43,644 bases of DNA from Candidatus Micrarchaeia archaeon (GTDB lineage Archaea; Micrarchaeota; Micrarchaeia; Anstonellales; JAHKLY01). Location of the stretch: contig JBAZFO010000001.1 in assembly GCA_041653315.1 (NCBI GenBank), forward strand, positions 1 through 43,644, read 5' to 3'. Under the pieces are notes generated by a model, which made no database searches, had not been told where the DNA came from, and saw only the letters and a program-made list of their open reading frames with translations. Positions 1-8,784 of this stretch are shown piece by piece. Made by a program: the position numbers and the translations under genes. Each line of letters opens with the position of its first letter. Within the stretch, counting starts at the first letter, position 1.

Positions 1-1
1 C

Positions 2-871
2 CATGATTTTAATCCAGTTGCATCAGATGAACTTTCTAAAATAATAAATGCAATAAAAAATGGAATAAACAACATGAAACTAAAACCAGTAAAAGCTCAA
101 TTAAAATACTGCTCTTATAAAAGTTGTATTTGTCATTCAATAGAAATAGAAAATAATGCATTTATTGGATTAAGCAGGGCACCAGAAACAACAGAAGATA
201 TCGAATATAGTATTGGATTATCTTTAATAAATAAAGCAGAACAATTCACTAAAAATGCGATTATTTTTGATGAGCATAATTCTGAAACTGGAAAAGTAGA
301 ATATGTAATATCTGGAAGCCCTTATTATAATGAATTTGCAAGTCTAATAGAACAGTGCTTTTCAAAAAAAGAGATTAAACAGGAATTAAATATTGGCACT
401 GCACAAGAAGAAATTAATATAAACAATATTGGTAAGGCAGGAATAAAAATAGCTGTCATAAAAGCAAAAAAAACAATGATATTAATTATATTAGATAGTA
501 ATGGAATAACTCCGAATGCTAGAGATACTTTATTAAATAATTTAAAAAGAAAAAATACAATTATTGAAATAATAACTACAGATACCCATGAAATAAATAA
601 TGTACGGGGGGTATTAAATCCAATTACAAATATAGAAGTAGAAAAAATAACTCCCTTAATAAAAAATATGATAAAAAAAGCAGAAAATAATTTAGAAAAA
701 GTAAATGGAGATATGGTAAAAATTCCATTTAGTATTAATGTATTTGGAACAATGCACACTTCAGAATTGATTTCAACTATTAATGCAATTGTTGCTATAG
801 CAAAAATTGCCTTGCCATTTATATTAATAACAACTATTATAATCATTTTATGGGGGTTGACATTAATATGA
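2..871 (+). CDS. DUF2070-like membrane protein, C-terminal part (5' end outside window)
   Basis: The frame is open from the first bases of the window, so the ATG at 74 is an internal methionine and the gene begins upstream. The visible 290 codons are mostly soluble, with a stretch reading TTDTHEINNVRGVLNPI, followed by one hydrophobic C-terminal helix (about the last 30 residues). The His/Asp-containing start (HDFNP) and the TTDTHE motif resemble the C-terminal half of archaeal DUF2070 (COG3356) proteins, predicted membrane proteins related to lipid hydrolases. That match is from memory of the family and is moderate. The stop codon overlaps the ATG of the following glycosyltransferase (ATGA), so the two are probably co-translated. 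Confidence 0.6.
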   Translation, partial: HDFNPVASDELSKIINAIKNGINNMKLKPVKAQLKYCSYKSCICHSIEIENNAFIGLSRAPETTEDIEYSIGLSLINKAEQFTKNAIIFDEHNSETGKVEYVISGSPYYNEFASLIEQCFSKKEIKQELNIGTAQEEININNIGKAGIKIAVIKAKKTMILIILDSNGITPNARDTLLNNLKRKNTIIEIITTDTHEINNVRGVLNPITNIEVEKITPLIKNMIKKAENNLEKVNGDMVKIPFSINVFGTMHTSELISTINAIVAIAKIALPFILITTIIIILWGLTLI

Positions 872-1998
872 AAATAGCCTTTTTTACAGATACATATTTA
901 CCAAATGTAGATGGGGTTGTTTTTGCAATTGAATCATATAGAGAAGAATTTGAAAAAAAAGGACATGAGGTATATATATTTTGTCCAGGAACTAAAGAAG
1001 ATAAGAAAAAAAATAAAAATCCAAGAGTATTTTATTGTACAAGCACAGAATTCAAACCATATCCAGATTATAAAATAGCATTATTTCCATTCACTTCTAT
1101 TACAAAAATTAAAAAATTAAAAATAGATATAATTCATTCCCATGCATTAGCAACAATGGGATTAGCAGCAGGAATAATTGCTAAAACCTTAGGAATTCCA
1201 AGTGTAGCTACATATCATACAATGGTTTCTGATGCAACCCATTATATTAGTGATAAAAAAATAATTGAAGGGATAACAAAAAAAACAATTTGGAAATATT
1301 GCAAATGGTATTATAAATTATTTAACAAAACAACTACCCCAAGCAATTATATGAAACAAATTCTCAAAAAAAATGGGATAGACGCAGAAACATACCCAAA
1401 TGGTATTAATACTCAAATATTTAATTATAAAAACCCATCAAAAATAAAGAAAAAATTAAAGTTAGAAAAAAACATAATTGGATTTCATGTCGGAAGATTA
1501 GTTAAAGAAAAAAATATTAATCTAATAATTGATTCTGCTAAACTGATTGAAAAAAATATCCCAAATGTCAAATTTGTTTTTGCTGGGGGTGGACCAGCTA
1601 AAGAATATTATATTAAAAGAGTTAAAGAAAAAAGAGTAGAACATCTATTCTTATTTCTAGGAATGATAAAACAAAAAGATCTTCCAGAACTTTATTCGAT
1701 GGCAGATGTTTATATGTTCCCTTCTAAATTCGATACACAAGGATTAGTTGCCTTGGAAGCAATGGCTTGTGGTGCACCAATTATTGGGATTAAAAACTCT
1801 GCAGTAGAACCCATGATAGTCTCTGGAAAAAATGGATATTTATTTAATGATACTCCAAAATCATTTGCTTTATCATTTGAAAAAGCTTTAAAATTTAAAA
1901 AACCATTGAAAGATTCAAGAAAAATAGCCGAAGAGTATTCAAAAGAAAAAATGGCAGAAAAAATGCTTAATTTATATAAGGAATTATTAAAAAAATAA
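868..1998 (+). CDS. GT4-family glycosyltransferase
   Basis: A 376-residue GT-B fold glycosyltransferase. The N-terminal Rossmann half starts MKIAFFTDTYLPNVDGV, typical of GT4 enzymes that make glycolipids or transfer mannose or glucose. The C-terminal half has the nucleotide-sugar binding segment FHVGRLVKEKN and the E-x7-E signature in FDTQGLVALEAMACG. I choose ATG 868, which overlaps the previous stop as ATGA, over ATG 850, because the family begins directly with this beta strand. It resembles diacylglycerol glucosyltransferases and MgtA-like enzymes. The acceptor cannot be told from sequence. It is cytosolic or peripheral to the membrane, and its pairing with a predicted lipid-metabolism membrane protein suggests a glycolipid role. 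Confidence 0.9.
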   Translation: MKIAFFTDTYLPNVDGVVFAIESYREEFEKKGHEVYIFCPGTKEDKKKNKNPRVFYCTSTEFKPYPDYKIALFPFTSITKIKKLKIDIIHSHALATMGLAAGIIAKTLGIPSVATYHTMVSDATHYISDKKIIEGITKKTIWKYCKWYYKLFNKTTTPSNYMKQILKKNGIDAETYPNGINTQIFNYKNPSKIKKKLKLEKNIIGFHVGRLVKEKNINLIIDSAKLIEKNIPNVKFVFAGGGPAKEYYIKRVKEKRVEHLFLFLGMIKQKDLPELYSMADVYMFPSKFDTQGLVALEAMACGAPIIGIKNSAVEPMIVSGKNGYLFNDTPKSFALSFEKALKFKKPLKDSRKIAEEYSKEKMAEKMLNLYKELLKK

Positions 1999-2000
1999 TT

Positions 2001-4508
2001 TTATCTTGCTTTTGCAATTTTTATAAATTTAACTAAATCTTCTAATGTATACAAAAATATATTGCCATTACTTAATTCTAATTTAAATGACACTATACTT
2101 GGATTTGAAGAGGCAAGATCATTTTCAAATTCTTTCATTTGATTTTTAGAATCAAATAAAATTATTGTTTGTCCTTTAATTACTGTTTTCAATGCTTTAA
2201 AAATAATATTTTTATCTGAAAATATATGAAGATACACTTTTTCACCACTAACTTCAATAAAAACATCACAATCTTTTGACTTGTTTAAATCTGTAAATGA
2301 AATCACATTTTCTAAAAATATATTTCTTAATCTTCTAAACATTACTAAATGTTCGAGCTCATTTCCAGATTCTTTTTCCCAAGAACTCAATATATAATAA
2401 TGATGCCTTTCTTTTACAAGTCCCCTAACAATTAATTTATCTAATAATAATTCAAGATTATATTCTCCAATGATTATATTTCTGCCGCGTATTGAAATTT
2501 TTGAAAATCCAGTTTTTAATTCTTCCAAAGATAAAGGCATAAAATTCCATGAATAATTTTTATTAACTTTTTCAAATATATCCAAAACATCTTTTTCTTT
2601 CATAGTTACTTTTGTTGAAGAAACAGGTGGAAAATCTGGAATATCTAAAGAAAACATTTGTTTTTCAGGCCTTTTAACATAAAAAGCAATAATTACTGCA
2701 ATAATGGTTATTATTAATAATGAAAGATTTAATGGGTTTTCAATTATCTGCATAAATGGATTTGTAGCATTATTTTTAATTTTAATCTCTTTTAATACTC
2801 CCTCACCAAAATCAAAAGTAAAAGTATTTTCCCCATTTGGAAGACCTTGATAATTAGTTAATGCTATTTCTTCTCCTTTATTAAATACCCCAACTTCCTT
2901 TCCATTTATACTTACTTTTACACTATCATATCTTACTTGATTGCCATTCTCATCAACTATCCTAAATTTAAAATTACCTTTATTAAAATCTGATCTTAAA
3001 ACTTCATCTATTTTTATATCTTTAATATCTAAAAGATATTTTGCATATGTCTTTCCCTCTTCAATTGTAATTAAATAATTACCAGGTTCAAAATCAGGAG
3101 AAAATGACCTTGAAATAACAATATCACTAAATGTTGATCCTAAATTTTCAGATTTTAAAAGAGTATTTCCAGAATAGATTAACATATTTGGATTTATATT
3201 AACTTTGTCTTGTTCTTTAAAAGTAAATAACATGAATATATTATTTTTTGTTATTTTATAAGAATGGATAGGCCAAGTATCTACTGATATGGTTCCTAAG
3301 GTTGATTTAGATATTTTAGATACTTCTACTTGATTTGTTAACCCCTCATTCTCTCCCTCCGCAATGAATTTAATTTTAACATAATTGGCGTTTTCTTTAA
3401 ATGGATTTGAAAATAAAGAGATAGTATCACTATTTGTAGATAAATTTATTTCCTTAGAAGTTATTGGTTTATGCCAAGAACTTTGTGATATAATTTTAGT
3501 AATGTCTTCTGCAGCTAAGGTTCCATTAACCCAACCATCATCTAGATATTGAGGAATAAATAAAATAAATCCTTCTCCAATTTTAAATGAGGAAACTGCT
3601 CCAAAAAGAATATCTGACTCTACTCTTTGGTAAGTAACTTTATATCTTGGGCTTTGCAGATTCAAACCAGAAGAAACTAACTTATCTCCTTGTTTAAGCG
3701 CTTCATTAAGAATAAAATTAAAATTAAGTGTATTTTGGTCCTCAATTGAAATAAGAGTTCCATCATAATCTAATGCTTGATTAAATGGATATCCAATATA
3801 TATAATAACATTCTTTTTTTCAATTAAATCAATTAGTGTTTTATCTCCAATTATCAAATCCCTTGGTATATGTCCAGTTGGAATTAATATTATTGATGAC
3901 TCTGGAAGATTAAACAATTCTTCTTTCGTTTTTTCATTAAAAGTATATCCTTCTTTTATTAACTTATCCCTTAAAGCTTCTTTAAAATTTTCAAATTCTG
4001 AAGATCTTGGTTCATACTTCTCAGATTTTAATAAATAAACTGTTTTTGAATCTAAATCTCTATAAACATCTATTTTTGCTTTAAGTGAATTTGCATTCTC
4101 TATTTGATAATCAATTATAAAATAAGCAACCAATTCATTCTGTCCATAACTAACAATATCTGTATTTTTTTCATAAATAGAAAAATGTAAGTAAGGATTT
4201 ACTGGCTCTTTTTCTTTTTGTTGGGTTTGTGAAGAAGAAGATAAAACAACAAATATTATGGCTGCTAAAATTAAAATAAATAAACCAATAAAAATAATCT
4301 TTTTTGAGATAATTGTAGATTTAACTCCTTCTGTTTTTTTACTTTTTAAAAAAGAAAAACTATTGTTTGAATCTTTTTCGTATTTCTTTTTAACAGATAA
4401 ATGTTTTGAATTACTAAATTTCTTTCTTATATTAAAGACAAAATGATCCTTTTTAAATTTAGAATTTTTGGTTGCATCTGAATCTTCTGTCTTTTTTTTA
4501 TTAACCAT
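2001..4508 (-). CDS. Large two-pass membrane protein with extracytoplasmic region and cytosolic C-terminal domain
   Basis: 835 residues, last gene of a five-gene operon and one base from its neighbour. A Lys-rich cytosolic N-terminus (about 70 residues) precedes a membrane helix (IIFIGLFILILAAIIFVVL). A region of about 480 residues, beta-rich in appearance, follows and is probably outside the cell. A second helix (LSLLIITIIAVIIAFYV) comes near residue 600. The cytosolic C-terminus of about 220 residues contains a helix-rich segment that looks like a winged helix (SLEELKTGFSKISIRG, then LLLDKLIVRGLVKERHHYYIL). I do not recognise the family. Its place in the VirB4-ATPase operon suggests a structural component of a membrane complex linking the outside to a cytosolic DNA- or protein-binding domain. 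Confidence 0.85.
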   Translation of the reverse strand: MVNKKKTEDSDATKNSKFKKDHFVFNIRKKFSNSKHLSVKKKYEKDSNNSFSFLKSKKTEGVKSTIISKKIIFIGLFILILAAIIFVVLSSSSQTQQKEKEPVNPYLHFSIYEKNTDIVSYGQNELVAYFIIDYQIENANSLKAKIDVYRDLDSKTVYLLKSEKYEPRSSEFENFKEALRDKLIKEGYTFNEKTKEELFNLPESSIILIPTGHIPRDLIIGDKTLIDLIEKKNVIIYIGYPFNQALDYDGTLISIEDQNTLNFNFILNEALKQGDKLVSSGLNLQSPRYKVTYQRVESDILFGAVSSFKIGEGFILFIPQYLDDGWVNGTLAAEDITKIISQSSWHKPITSKEINLSTNSDTISLFSNPFKENANYVKIKFIAEGENEGLTNQVEVSKISKSTLGTISVDTWPIHSYKITKNNIFMLFTFKEQDKVNINPNMLIYSGNTLLKSENLGSTFSDIVISRSFSPDFEPGNYLITIEEGKTYAKYLLDIKDIKIDEVLRSDFNKGNFKFRIVDENGNQVRYDSVKVSINGKEVGVFNKGEEIALTNYQGLPNGENTFTFDFGEGVLKEIKIKNNATNPFMQIIENPLNLSLLIITIIAVIIAFYVKRPEKQMFSLDIPDFPPVSSTKVTMKEKDVLDIFEKVNKNYSWNFMPLSLEELKTGFSKISIRGRNIIIGEYNLELLLDKLIVRGLVKERHHYYILSSWEKESGNELEHLVMFRRLRNIFLENVISFTDLNKSKDCDVFIEVSGEKVYLHIFSDKNIIFKALKTVIKGQTIILFDSKNQMKEFENDLASSNPSIVSFKLELSNGNIFLYTLEDLVKFIKIAKAR

Positions 4509-4509
4509 A

Positions 4510-5274
4510 TTAATCCCTTGGTTCTAAAAATCCTTTCATAATCATTTTATTCAATAATAATTCAACTCTACTTTCTGGAACTTCATAAACTCTAGAAAAT
4601 TCTGTTATATCAATTTTTCCTAAATGCTCTGAAATCCATTCTTGTAATCTAACAGCTAATACATCATCTGAAATAGTCTCATATTTCTGTAGTTTTATCT
4701 CTAAATCCTCTATTTTTGTTTTTAATTCATAATTTTCTCTAGATAATAAATCATTGGATTCTCTTAAAGTGATATTTTCTTTTTTTAAGTTTTCTTTTTC
4801 GTTCTTGAGAAAATCGTGTTCCGCATACATTTTTTCATAATCTAAAGTTACATATTCAGACATATTTTTGATTGCATCTTGAAGTAATTGATATAATTCT
4901 TTGATATCTATTAAATAATTCTCTCCTATTAAAGTGATTATATTTAAGAAATAACTAAGAACATCTAATCTTCTTTTTTTAGGGCTCATTCCAACAATAC
5001 AACTGTATAAAACTTTTATTGAATTTTTATCAAAATAAATTACAGAAAAAAGATATGGATTTTTTTTAATATCTCTACTTTCAACGTTTATAGCTACTAA
5101 CCCTTCATTTCTTTCTGCAATTTGTAAGAAAGTAAGCTGAGATAAACTATCGAAAAAAGACTTTTTATTACCTTTAAACTTCCCATTGATTTCAAATCCA
5201 TCAACTGTTGCTTCTTTTAAAATTTTTTCTTCTTTTGCAGGCAGTACTTTTTTCTTTTTATCTCCTAAAATCAT
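4510..5274 (-). CDS. Coiled-coil cytosolic protein with C-terminal winged-helix-like domain
   Basis: 254 residues with no membrane segment. An N-terminal globular region of about 140 residues is followed by a strongly heptad-patterned coiled coil (about 145-200: many Glu, Lys, Leu, Asn). A short C-terminal domain (EFSRVYEVPESRVELLLNKM, then a Gly-Phe-Leu turn) looks like a winged helix. The ATG at 5274 is preceded by AGGTGA, a good archaeal ribosome binding site, and the gene is four bases from its upstream neighbour. The product is probably a cytosolic adaptor of the VirB4-like ATPase complex encoded upstream. The C-terminal fold resembles that proposed for the next protein in the operon, which may let the two interact. 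I recognise no named family. Confidence 0.85.
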   Translation of the reverse strand: MILGDKKKKVLPAKEEKILKEATVDGFEINGKFKGNKKSFFDSLSQLTFLQIAERNEGLVAINVESRDIKKNPYLFSVIYFDKNSIKVLYSCIVGMSPKKRRLDVLSYFLNIITLIGENYLIDIKELYQLLQDAIKNMSEYVTLDYEKMYAEHDFLKNEKENLKKENITLRESNDLLSRENYELKTKIEDLEIKLQKYETISDDVLAVRLQEWISEHLGKIDITEFSRVYEVPESRVELLLNKMIMKGFLEPRD

Positions 5275-5278
5275 CTAC

Positions 5279-5701
5279 TCACCTTTTTTTCTTTTTTTTA
5301 TTTTTTAAATTTTTTTTAATTATTGTTTTTTTCTTAGGACTATCTTCTTCTAACTTTGGGATATATCTTACTATCCCAACTAATGCTAATAACACAATTA
5401 TTAATAGAATTGACAGACCAATACTTCTCAAGATATAAAATATATCTCCCCCAACTAAAATGGAAGGCACAATTAATAAAAGAGCTAATATAATACCTAT
5501 AACTGTCCAAATAAGCATAGTTTTTTCAAATCCATTTCTTCTTTTAGTATATTCTTCTAAACAAGAGCTACATATAACTAACGTATTGCCTCTTGAAATT
5601 CCAAAAAAAGTTTTTATTTTTCTTATTATTTTAATAACATGACCTTCTTTTATTTTTGATCCTTCTTTTTCTTTTTCACAAATTAAACAAATTCCTTTCA
5701 T
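5279..5701 (-). CDS. Small zinc-ribbon membrane protein
   Basis: 140 residues. The first 50 hold two CxxC pairs (CLIC near residue 5 and CSSC near residue 44), which would form a zinc ribbon. Two membrane helices follow (LIWTVIGIILALLLIVPSIL and an Ile/Leu-rich helix ending LVGIVRYI), and the protein ends in a very Lys-rich tail. It is preceded by GAGGTGA a few bases before the ATG. It lies between the ATPase gene and the coiled-coil gene of the same operon, with gaps of 10 and 4 bases. A small membrane anchor or assembly factor of the complex is the natural guess; the sequence gives no catalytic clue. Confidence 0.8.
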   Translation of the reverse strand: MKGICLICEKEKEGSKIKEGHVIKIIRKIKTFFGISRGNTLVICSSCLEEYTKRRNGFEKTMLIWTVIGIILALLLIVPSILVGGDIFYILRSIGLSILLIIVLLALVGIVRYIPKLEEDSPKKKTIIKKNLKNKKKKKR

Positions 5702-5711
5702 AAATTCACCT

Positions 5712-7286
5712 CTATTCCTCTAAAATTACCTGCATTATTTCACTTTCACCAATGCCAAGTTTCTTGAAATCTGCTTTTGAAAAAACATTTATAATTGTAC
5801 TATCATTCAATCCCAAATCTTTTAAGAAAGAAGTAATATTTCTTCTTGCTAATCCATATCTTTCTAACAAAATAACAAAAGATATAATATCAATATGTCT
5901 ATTTTTTTGTTCAAATAACCTACTTATGTCTTCGATTTGCAATTCTTCAAGACCATAAGCTCTCATCTTCTTTCTTAACGCTTCTTTTTCAAACGAAACA
6001 GTTCTAGCCATATTTTCATCCCTCATTTGCGCTTCAGTAAGCACATTTTTTAAATCTAAGAAATATTCAGAAATTGGATCTTCTCCTAATACTTTATCTA
6101 CTAAGAAATTTTCAGAAAATCTTACTGCTTGATAAGGTATTAAATTAACTGCACATTGACCAACACCAAATCCTCTAATTTCATTTCTTATATAATCACT
6201 GAAATTCAAAGTATTCTGCAGAAAATCTAGATATCTCTCAAATTTTACTCTAAAAATAAATGTTGACCCAACATTAGAAAAAATAGATTCACTTATATCA
6301 ATTGGATGCTGAGAAGCAACTATTAAACCAAAATTATATTTTCTACCTTCCCTTACAATCATAACTGCGTCACTTGTTTCTTCTTTCGCAATTTTCCATG
6401 CTTCATCTAAAACAACTAATAATCTTATTCCTTTTACATCACTCCATCCTGTTGCTCTCATTTTTTCCTTAAGAAATTGTAAGATAGATAAAGCAGCTAA
6501 TGCCCTAAAAACTTCATCAGGCAATCCAGATAAATCCAACCCAACAAGACCAGATGTAGTTAAATCATCTAAATCAATTGTACTTTGAGTAGAAAAATAA
6601 TCATCACCTTGCCTAGTGAATTTTTTAATTCTATAAATAGCATTTTCTAATTCTGCTGGAAATTCATATGTTCCACTTTTTAATTGTTTTTCCAAAAGTC
6701 TTTGAACATCTTTTAAAGTTGGTGGAATTAGTGGTTTTCCTAAATTATCTCTTTGAATTTTATTATCCATCTTAAAATCAGCTTGTTTATATGCTTTTTC
6801 AATTGCCATTTCTGTCAATCGTTTTTGCTCTGGATAAGATTCAATATCTGTTAAAATTCCTAATGTTCTTATAATTTGTTTTACTCTATCATTAGGCCTC
6901 ATTCCACCTAGATCTAATAAATTTATTGACGCTCCTTTTCCTAACGCAATTACTGTTCCGCCAGTTTGTTTTACCCAATCTTTATATTCTCCAGCCCAAT
7001 CAATAATTAACGCATTTGTATTCCATACAAATGAAGCACGAGTTAAAAATGTTTTTATAAAATAAGATTTTCCCGAACCAGTTATTCCAACAACTGCCAT
7101 ATGTGGATTTGTAAGTTTAGCAAAAGACCAGCTAAATGGTATATGAAATATCTTAGTTTTGCCAACAAAAATTGAATTTCCTGGATCATTCATTAAAAAT
7201 TCTGCTGGGGGCTCTGGAGGTCTAACAAAAATGTTTCTTTTACTTAATGTAACATTTGAAACGTCTGTTAATTTTAATCTTCCCAT
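5712..7286 (-). CDS. VirB4/HerA-type secretion ATPase (C-terminal motor part)
   Basis: 524-residue P-loop ATPase of the FtsK-HerA-VirB4 superfamily. Walker A is GITGSGKS at about residues 67-74. It is followed by ALIIDWAGEYKDWVKQTGG, the usual Asp-Glu-Tyr segment of VirB4/TraC proteins. Walker B is LLVVLDEAWKI near residue 290, and the sensor-like segment ASQHPIDISESIFSN follows. A helical C-terminal extension of about 100 residues contains repeated Leu-Gly turns. The usual N-terminal half of VirB4 is missing here and appears to be supplied by the gene 15 bases upstream. The enzyme should form a hexameric motor at the membrane that drives substrate or pilus transfer. Whether it moves DNA or protein is not shown by the sequence. 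Confidence 0.9.
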   Translation of the reverse strand: MGRLKLTDVSNVTLSKRNIFVRPPEPPAEFLMNDPGNSIFVGKTKIFHIPFSWSFAKLTNPHMAVVGITGSGKSYFIKTFLTRASFVWNTNALIIDWAGEYKDWVKQTGGTVIALGKGASINLLDLGGMRPNDRVKQIIRTLGILTDIESYPEQKRLTEMAIEKAYKQADFKMDNKIQRDNLGKPLIPPTLKDVQRLLEKQLKSGTYEFPAELENAIYRIKKFTRQGDDYFSTQSTIDLDDLTTSGLVGLDLSGLPDEVFRALAALSILQFLKEKMRATGWSDVKGIRLLVVLDEAWKIAKEETSDAVMIVREGRKYNFGLIVASQHPIDISESIFSNVGSTFIFRVKFERYLDFLQNTLNFSDYIRNEIRGFGVGQCAVNLIPYQAVRFSENFLVDKVLGEDPISEYFLDLKNVLTEAQMRDENMARTVSFEKEALRKKMRAYGLEELQIEDISRLFEQKNRHIDIISFVILLERYGLARRNITSFLKDLGLNDSTIINVFSKADFKKLGIGESEIMQVILEE

Positions 7287-7301
7287 TATTACAACACCTA
7301 A

Positions 7302-8111
7302 TTAAATTTGCTCCCTTAATTCTTGAACACTTGGAGGAAGCATGTATTCCCATTCAACACATCTAAGCATTTCATCTCCAGTTAATTCTTCTACTTCACA
7401 ATTTAAAGCATTTGAAATAGTTGCTTTTAATTCACTTGCTTGTGCTGAAACAGCTGCTTTTGCTGCTTCTTTACTCACACCAGATGCAGTTGTCATTACA
7501 TATGAAACAGTCGCCATTGGTTTAAATCCTCTTGCTAATTTTTCTATTTCAGAAGTCCACATTGCAACTTCTCGTTCATATCTATCTAATTTCAAAATAT
7601 CTGGTTCTGGTTTTTCTCTTTCTCTTGAAAGTTTTAATTGTGATTCTGCTTTTTTAGTTTCTATTTTCATTCTGTAATCTCCCATATCCTTAACATAAAC
7701 CATCATACAAAATTTAGTTACAAATTTAACTGATGAAATCGCTCTTTCAAAATAATTTGAATAAATAACATTTTCTTCTAAAGATTTCTCTGCTGCTGAT
7801 TCATAAATTCTAACTCCTAAAAATTTAGTCCCATAATATTCATTCCCTACTTTTTTTATTATTACATCTTGACTTGGTGGAACCTCATATCCAGAATCAG
7901 TTATCAAAATAATTTTTGAAAATTTAGTTAATAATGGAACAATAAAATATCCATATTTATAAAGTATTAAAGCTCCTATCGCACCAGCACCAGCCAATGC
8001 AGCTGCAAAAAAACCAATCATTCCACCAGACATAACTGCCCCAACTGCACCTAATAATCCAATTGCCATACATGCATATGCAAAATTACTAGGTCTCATT
8101 ATAAATGACAT
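7302..8111 (-). CDS. VirB3/VirB4 N-terminal-domain-like membrane protein
   Basis: 269 residues, first gene of the ATPase operon, with GAGGTGAA ahead of the ATG. Two hydrophobic helices occupy about residues 10-55, rich in Gly and Ala like VirB3/PrgI proteins. The rest is soluble: an alpha/beta region containing FCMMVYVKDMGDYRMKIETK, then a helix with KEAAKAAVSAQASELKATI and LNCEVEELTGDEMLRCVEW. This order (two helices, then a domain ending in a helix plus 'E-L-T-G-x-E-M-L') matches the VirB3 plus VirB4 N-terminal module of type IV secretion ATPases. I infer that VirB4 is split in two here. It could also be an unrelated membrane adaptor. Confidence 0.8.
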   Translation of the reverse strand: MSFIMRPSNFAYACMAIGLLGAVGAVMSGGMIGFFAAALAGAGAIGALILYKYGYFIVPLLTKFSKIILITDSGYEVPPSQDVIIKKVGNEYYGTKFLGVRIYESAAEKSLEENVIYSNYFERAISSVKFVTKFCMMVYVKDMGDYRMKIETKKAESQLKLSREREKPEPDILKLDRYEREVAMWTSEIEKLARGFKPMATVSYVMTTASGVSKEAAKAAVSAQASELKATISNALNCEVEELTGDEMLRCVEWEYMLPPSVQELREQI

Positions 8112-8163
8112 TAAAATTCACCTCTTATGAACATAAATTATAGTTTCTAATACGAATGAGAGG

Positions 8164-8176
8164 TTTTTAAATATTT
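8164..8176 (-). promoter_or_regulatory. TATA-like promoter of the VirB4-type operon
   Basis: Read on the minus strand, an AAATATTTAAAAA tract lies about 50-60 bases before the ATG at 8111. A start about 25 bases downstream would leave a leader of roughly 30 bases containing the GAGGTGAA ribosome binding site. This is the only intergenic gap upstream of the five-gene operon. Placed by eye. Confidence 0.45.
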
Positions 8177-8184
8177 GTTATATT

Positions 8185-8568
8185 TTACTCTTTCTTTGGA
8201 AAAGCTTGATTATATCTTTCTAATAAATCTTGCCTGCTTTCTTCATCTACTTTTAAATATTCCATAATTCTTTTCCAAAACATATCATTTAATTCCTTCC
8301 TAGAATATTTCTTGTTATTTCCTTTTTCTAAAAGATTTAAAACAATTACTCCTGCTTCATGATATTTATTAAAATATAAAAAATCATCTAAAATCTCTTC
8401 TTCTGTTAGTTCTTTTTCTTGTAATTTTTCTTCCACTTTAGGAAGAGGAATATCAATAAAACCTCGAGATTCAGAAATACTTTTTTTTTGAAAAATAGAT
8501 GAATCTAAACTACTAAATGGTAATGAGGTAGCTAAAGCTAATAAAAATAATTTCTGTTTAAATTTCAT
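8185..8568 (-). CDS. Small exported hypothetical protein
   Basis: 127 residues. A short signal peptide is evident (MKFKQKLFLLALATSLPFSS: two Lys, a Leu/Ala core, then small residues). The mature part is hydrophilic and helical, with a Glu-rich stretch (KVEEKLQEKELTEEEILDDF) and a C-terminal helical region. I recognise no domain. It ends about 70 bases upstream of the VirB4-type operon on the same strand, so it may be a secreted partner of that machine. It may equally be independent, since the gap between them carries a TATA-like element. Confidence 0.7.
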   Translation of the reverse strand: MKFKQKLFLLALATSLPFSSLDSSIFQKKSISESRGFIDIPLPKVEEKLQEKELTEEEILDDFLYFNKYHEAGVIVLNLLEKGNNKKYSRKELNDMFWKRIMEYLKVDEESRQDLLERYNQAFPKKE

Positions 8569-8583
8569 GAGTATTTAACATAA

Positions 8584-8602
8584 CCGAAAGTTATTTAAAG
8601 AG
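8584..8602 (+). promoter_or_regulatory. BRE and TATA box of the 5S rRNA gene
   Basis: CCGAAAG directly followed by TTATTTAAAG is a textbook archaeal BRE plus TATA element. The 5S sequence begins about 26 bases after the TATA centre, as expected for a start exactly at the RNA 5' end. Confidence 0.7.
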
Positions 8603-8621
8603 ATGTGGGTATTAAAAGTAT

Positions 8622-8734
8622 GTTAACGATCATAGGAGAGGGGAAACACCTGTTCCCTTACCGAACACAGAAGTTAAGCTCTCTCACGGTGCTGCCTGTA
8701 CTGCCATCCGGCGGGAAAGCACACTGTTGTTAAC
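8622..8734 (+). rRNA. rrf: 5S ribosomal RNA
   Basis: About 113 nt beginning and ending with mutually complementary GTTAAC ends (helix I). The conserved loop sequence CCGAACACAGAAGTTAAGC is close to the universal 5S signature CCGAAC...GAAGTTAAGC. The 3' domain GCTGCCTGTACTGCCATCCGG is followed by GCGGGAAAGC. A T-rich run follows the gene at about 8750, which may terminate it. The gene stands alone, far from the 16S gene in this window and with no 23S gene visible here, so the rRNA genes are dispersed. Confidence 0.93.
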
Positions 8735-8784
8735 ATCAATAAATTATCTTTTTTTATGTAAGGTTTTAAAATATTAATATTTCT

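Noticed and set aside
850..867. Upstream start for the GT4 gene at 850
   Set aside because: The ATG at 868 overlaps the preceding stop and gives the usual N-terminus of the family; the extra six residues have no support.
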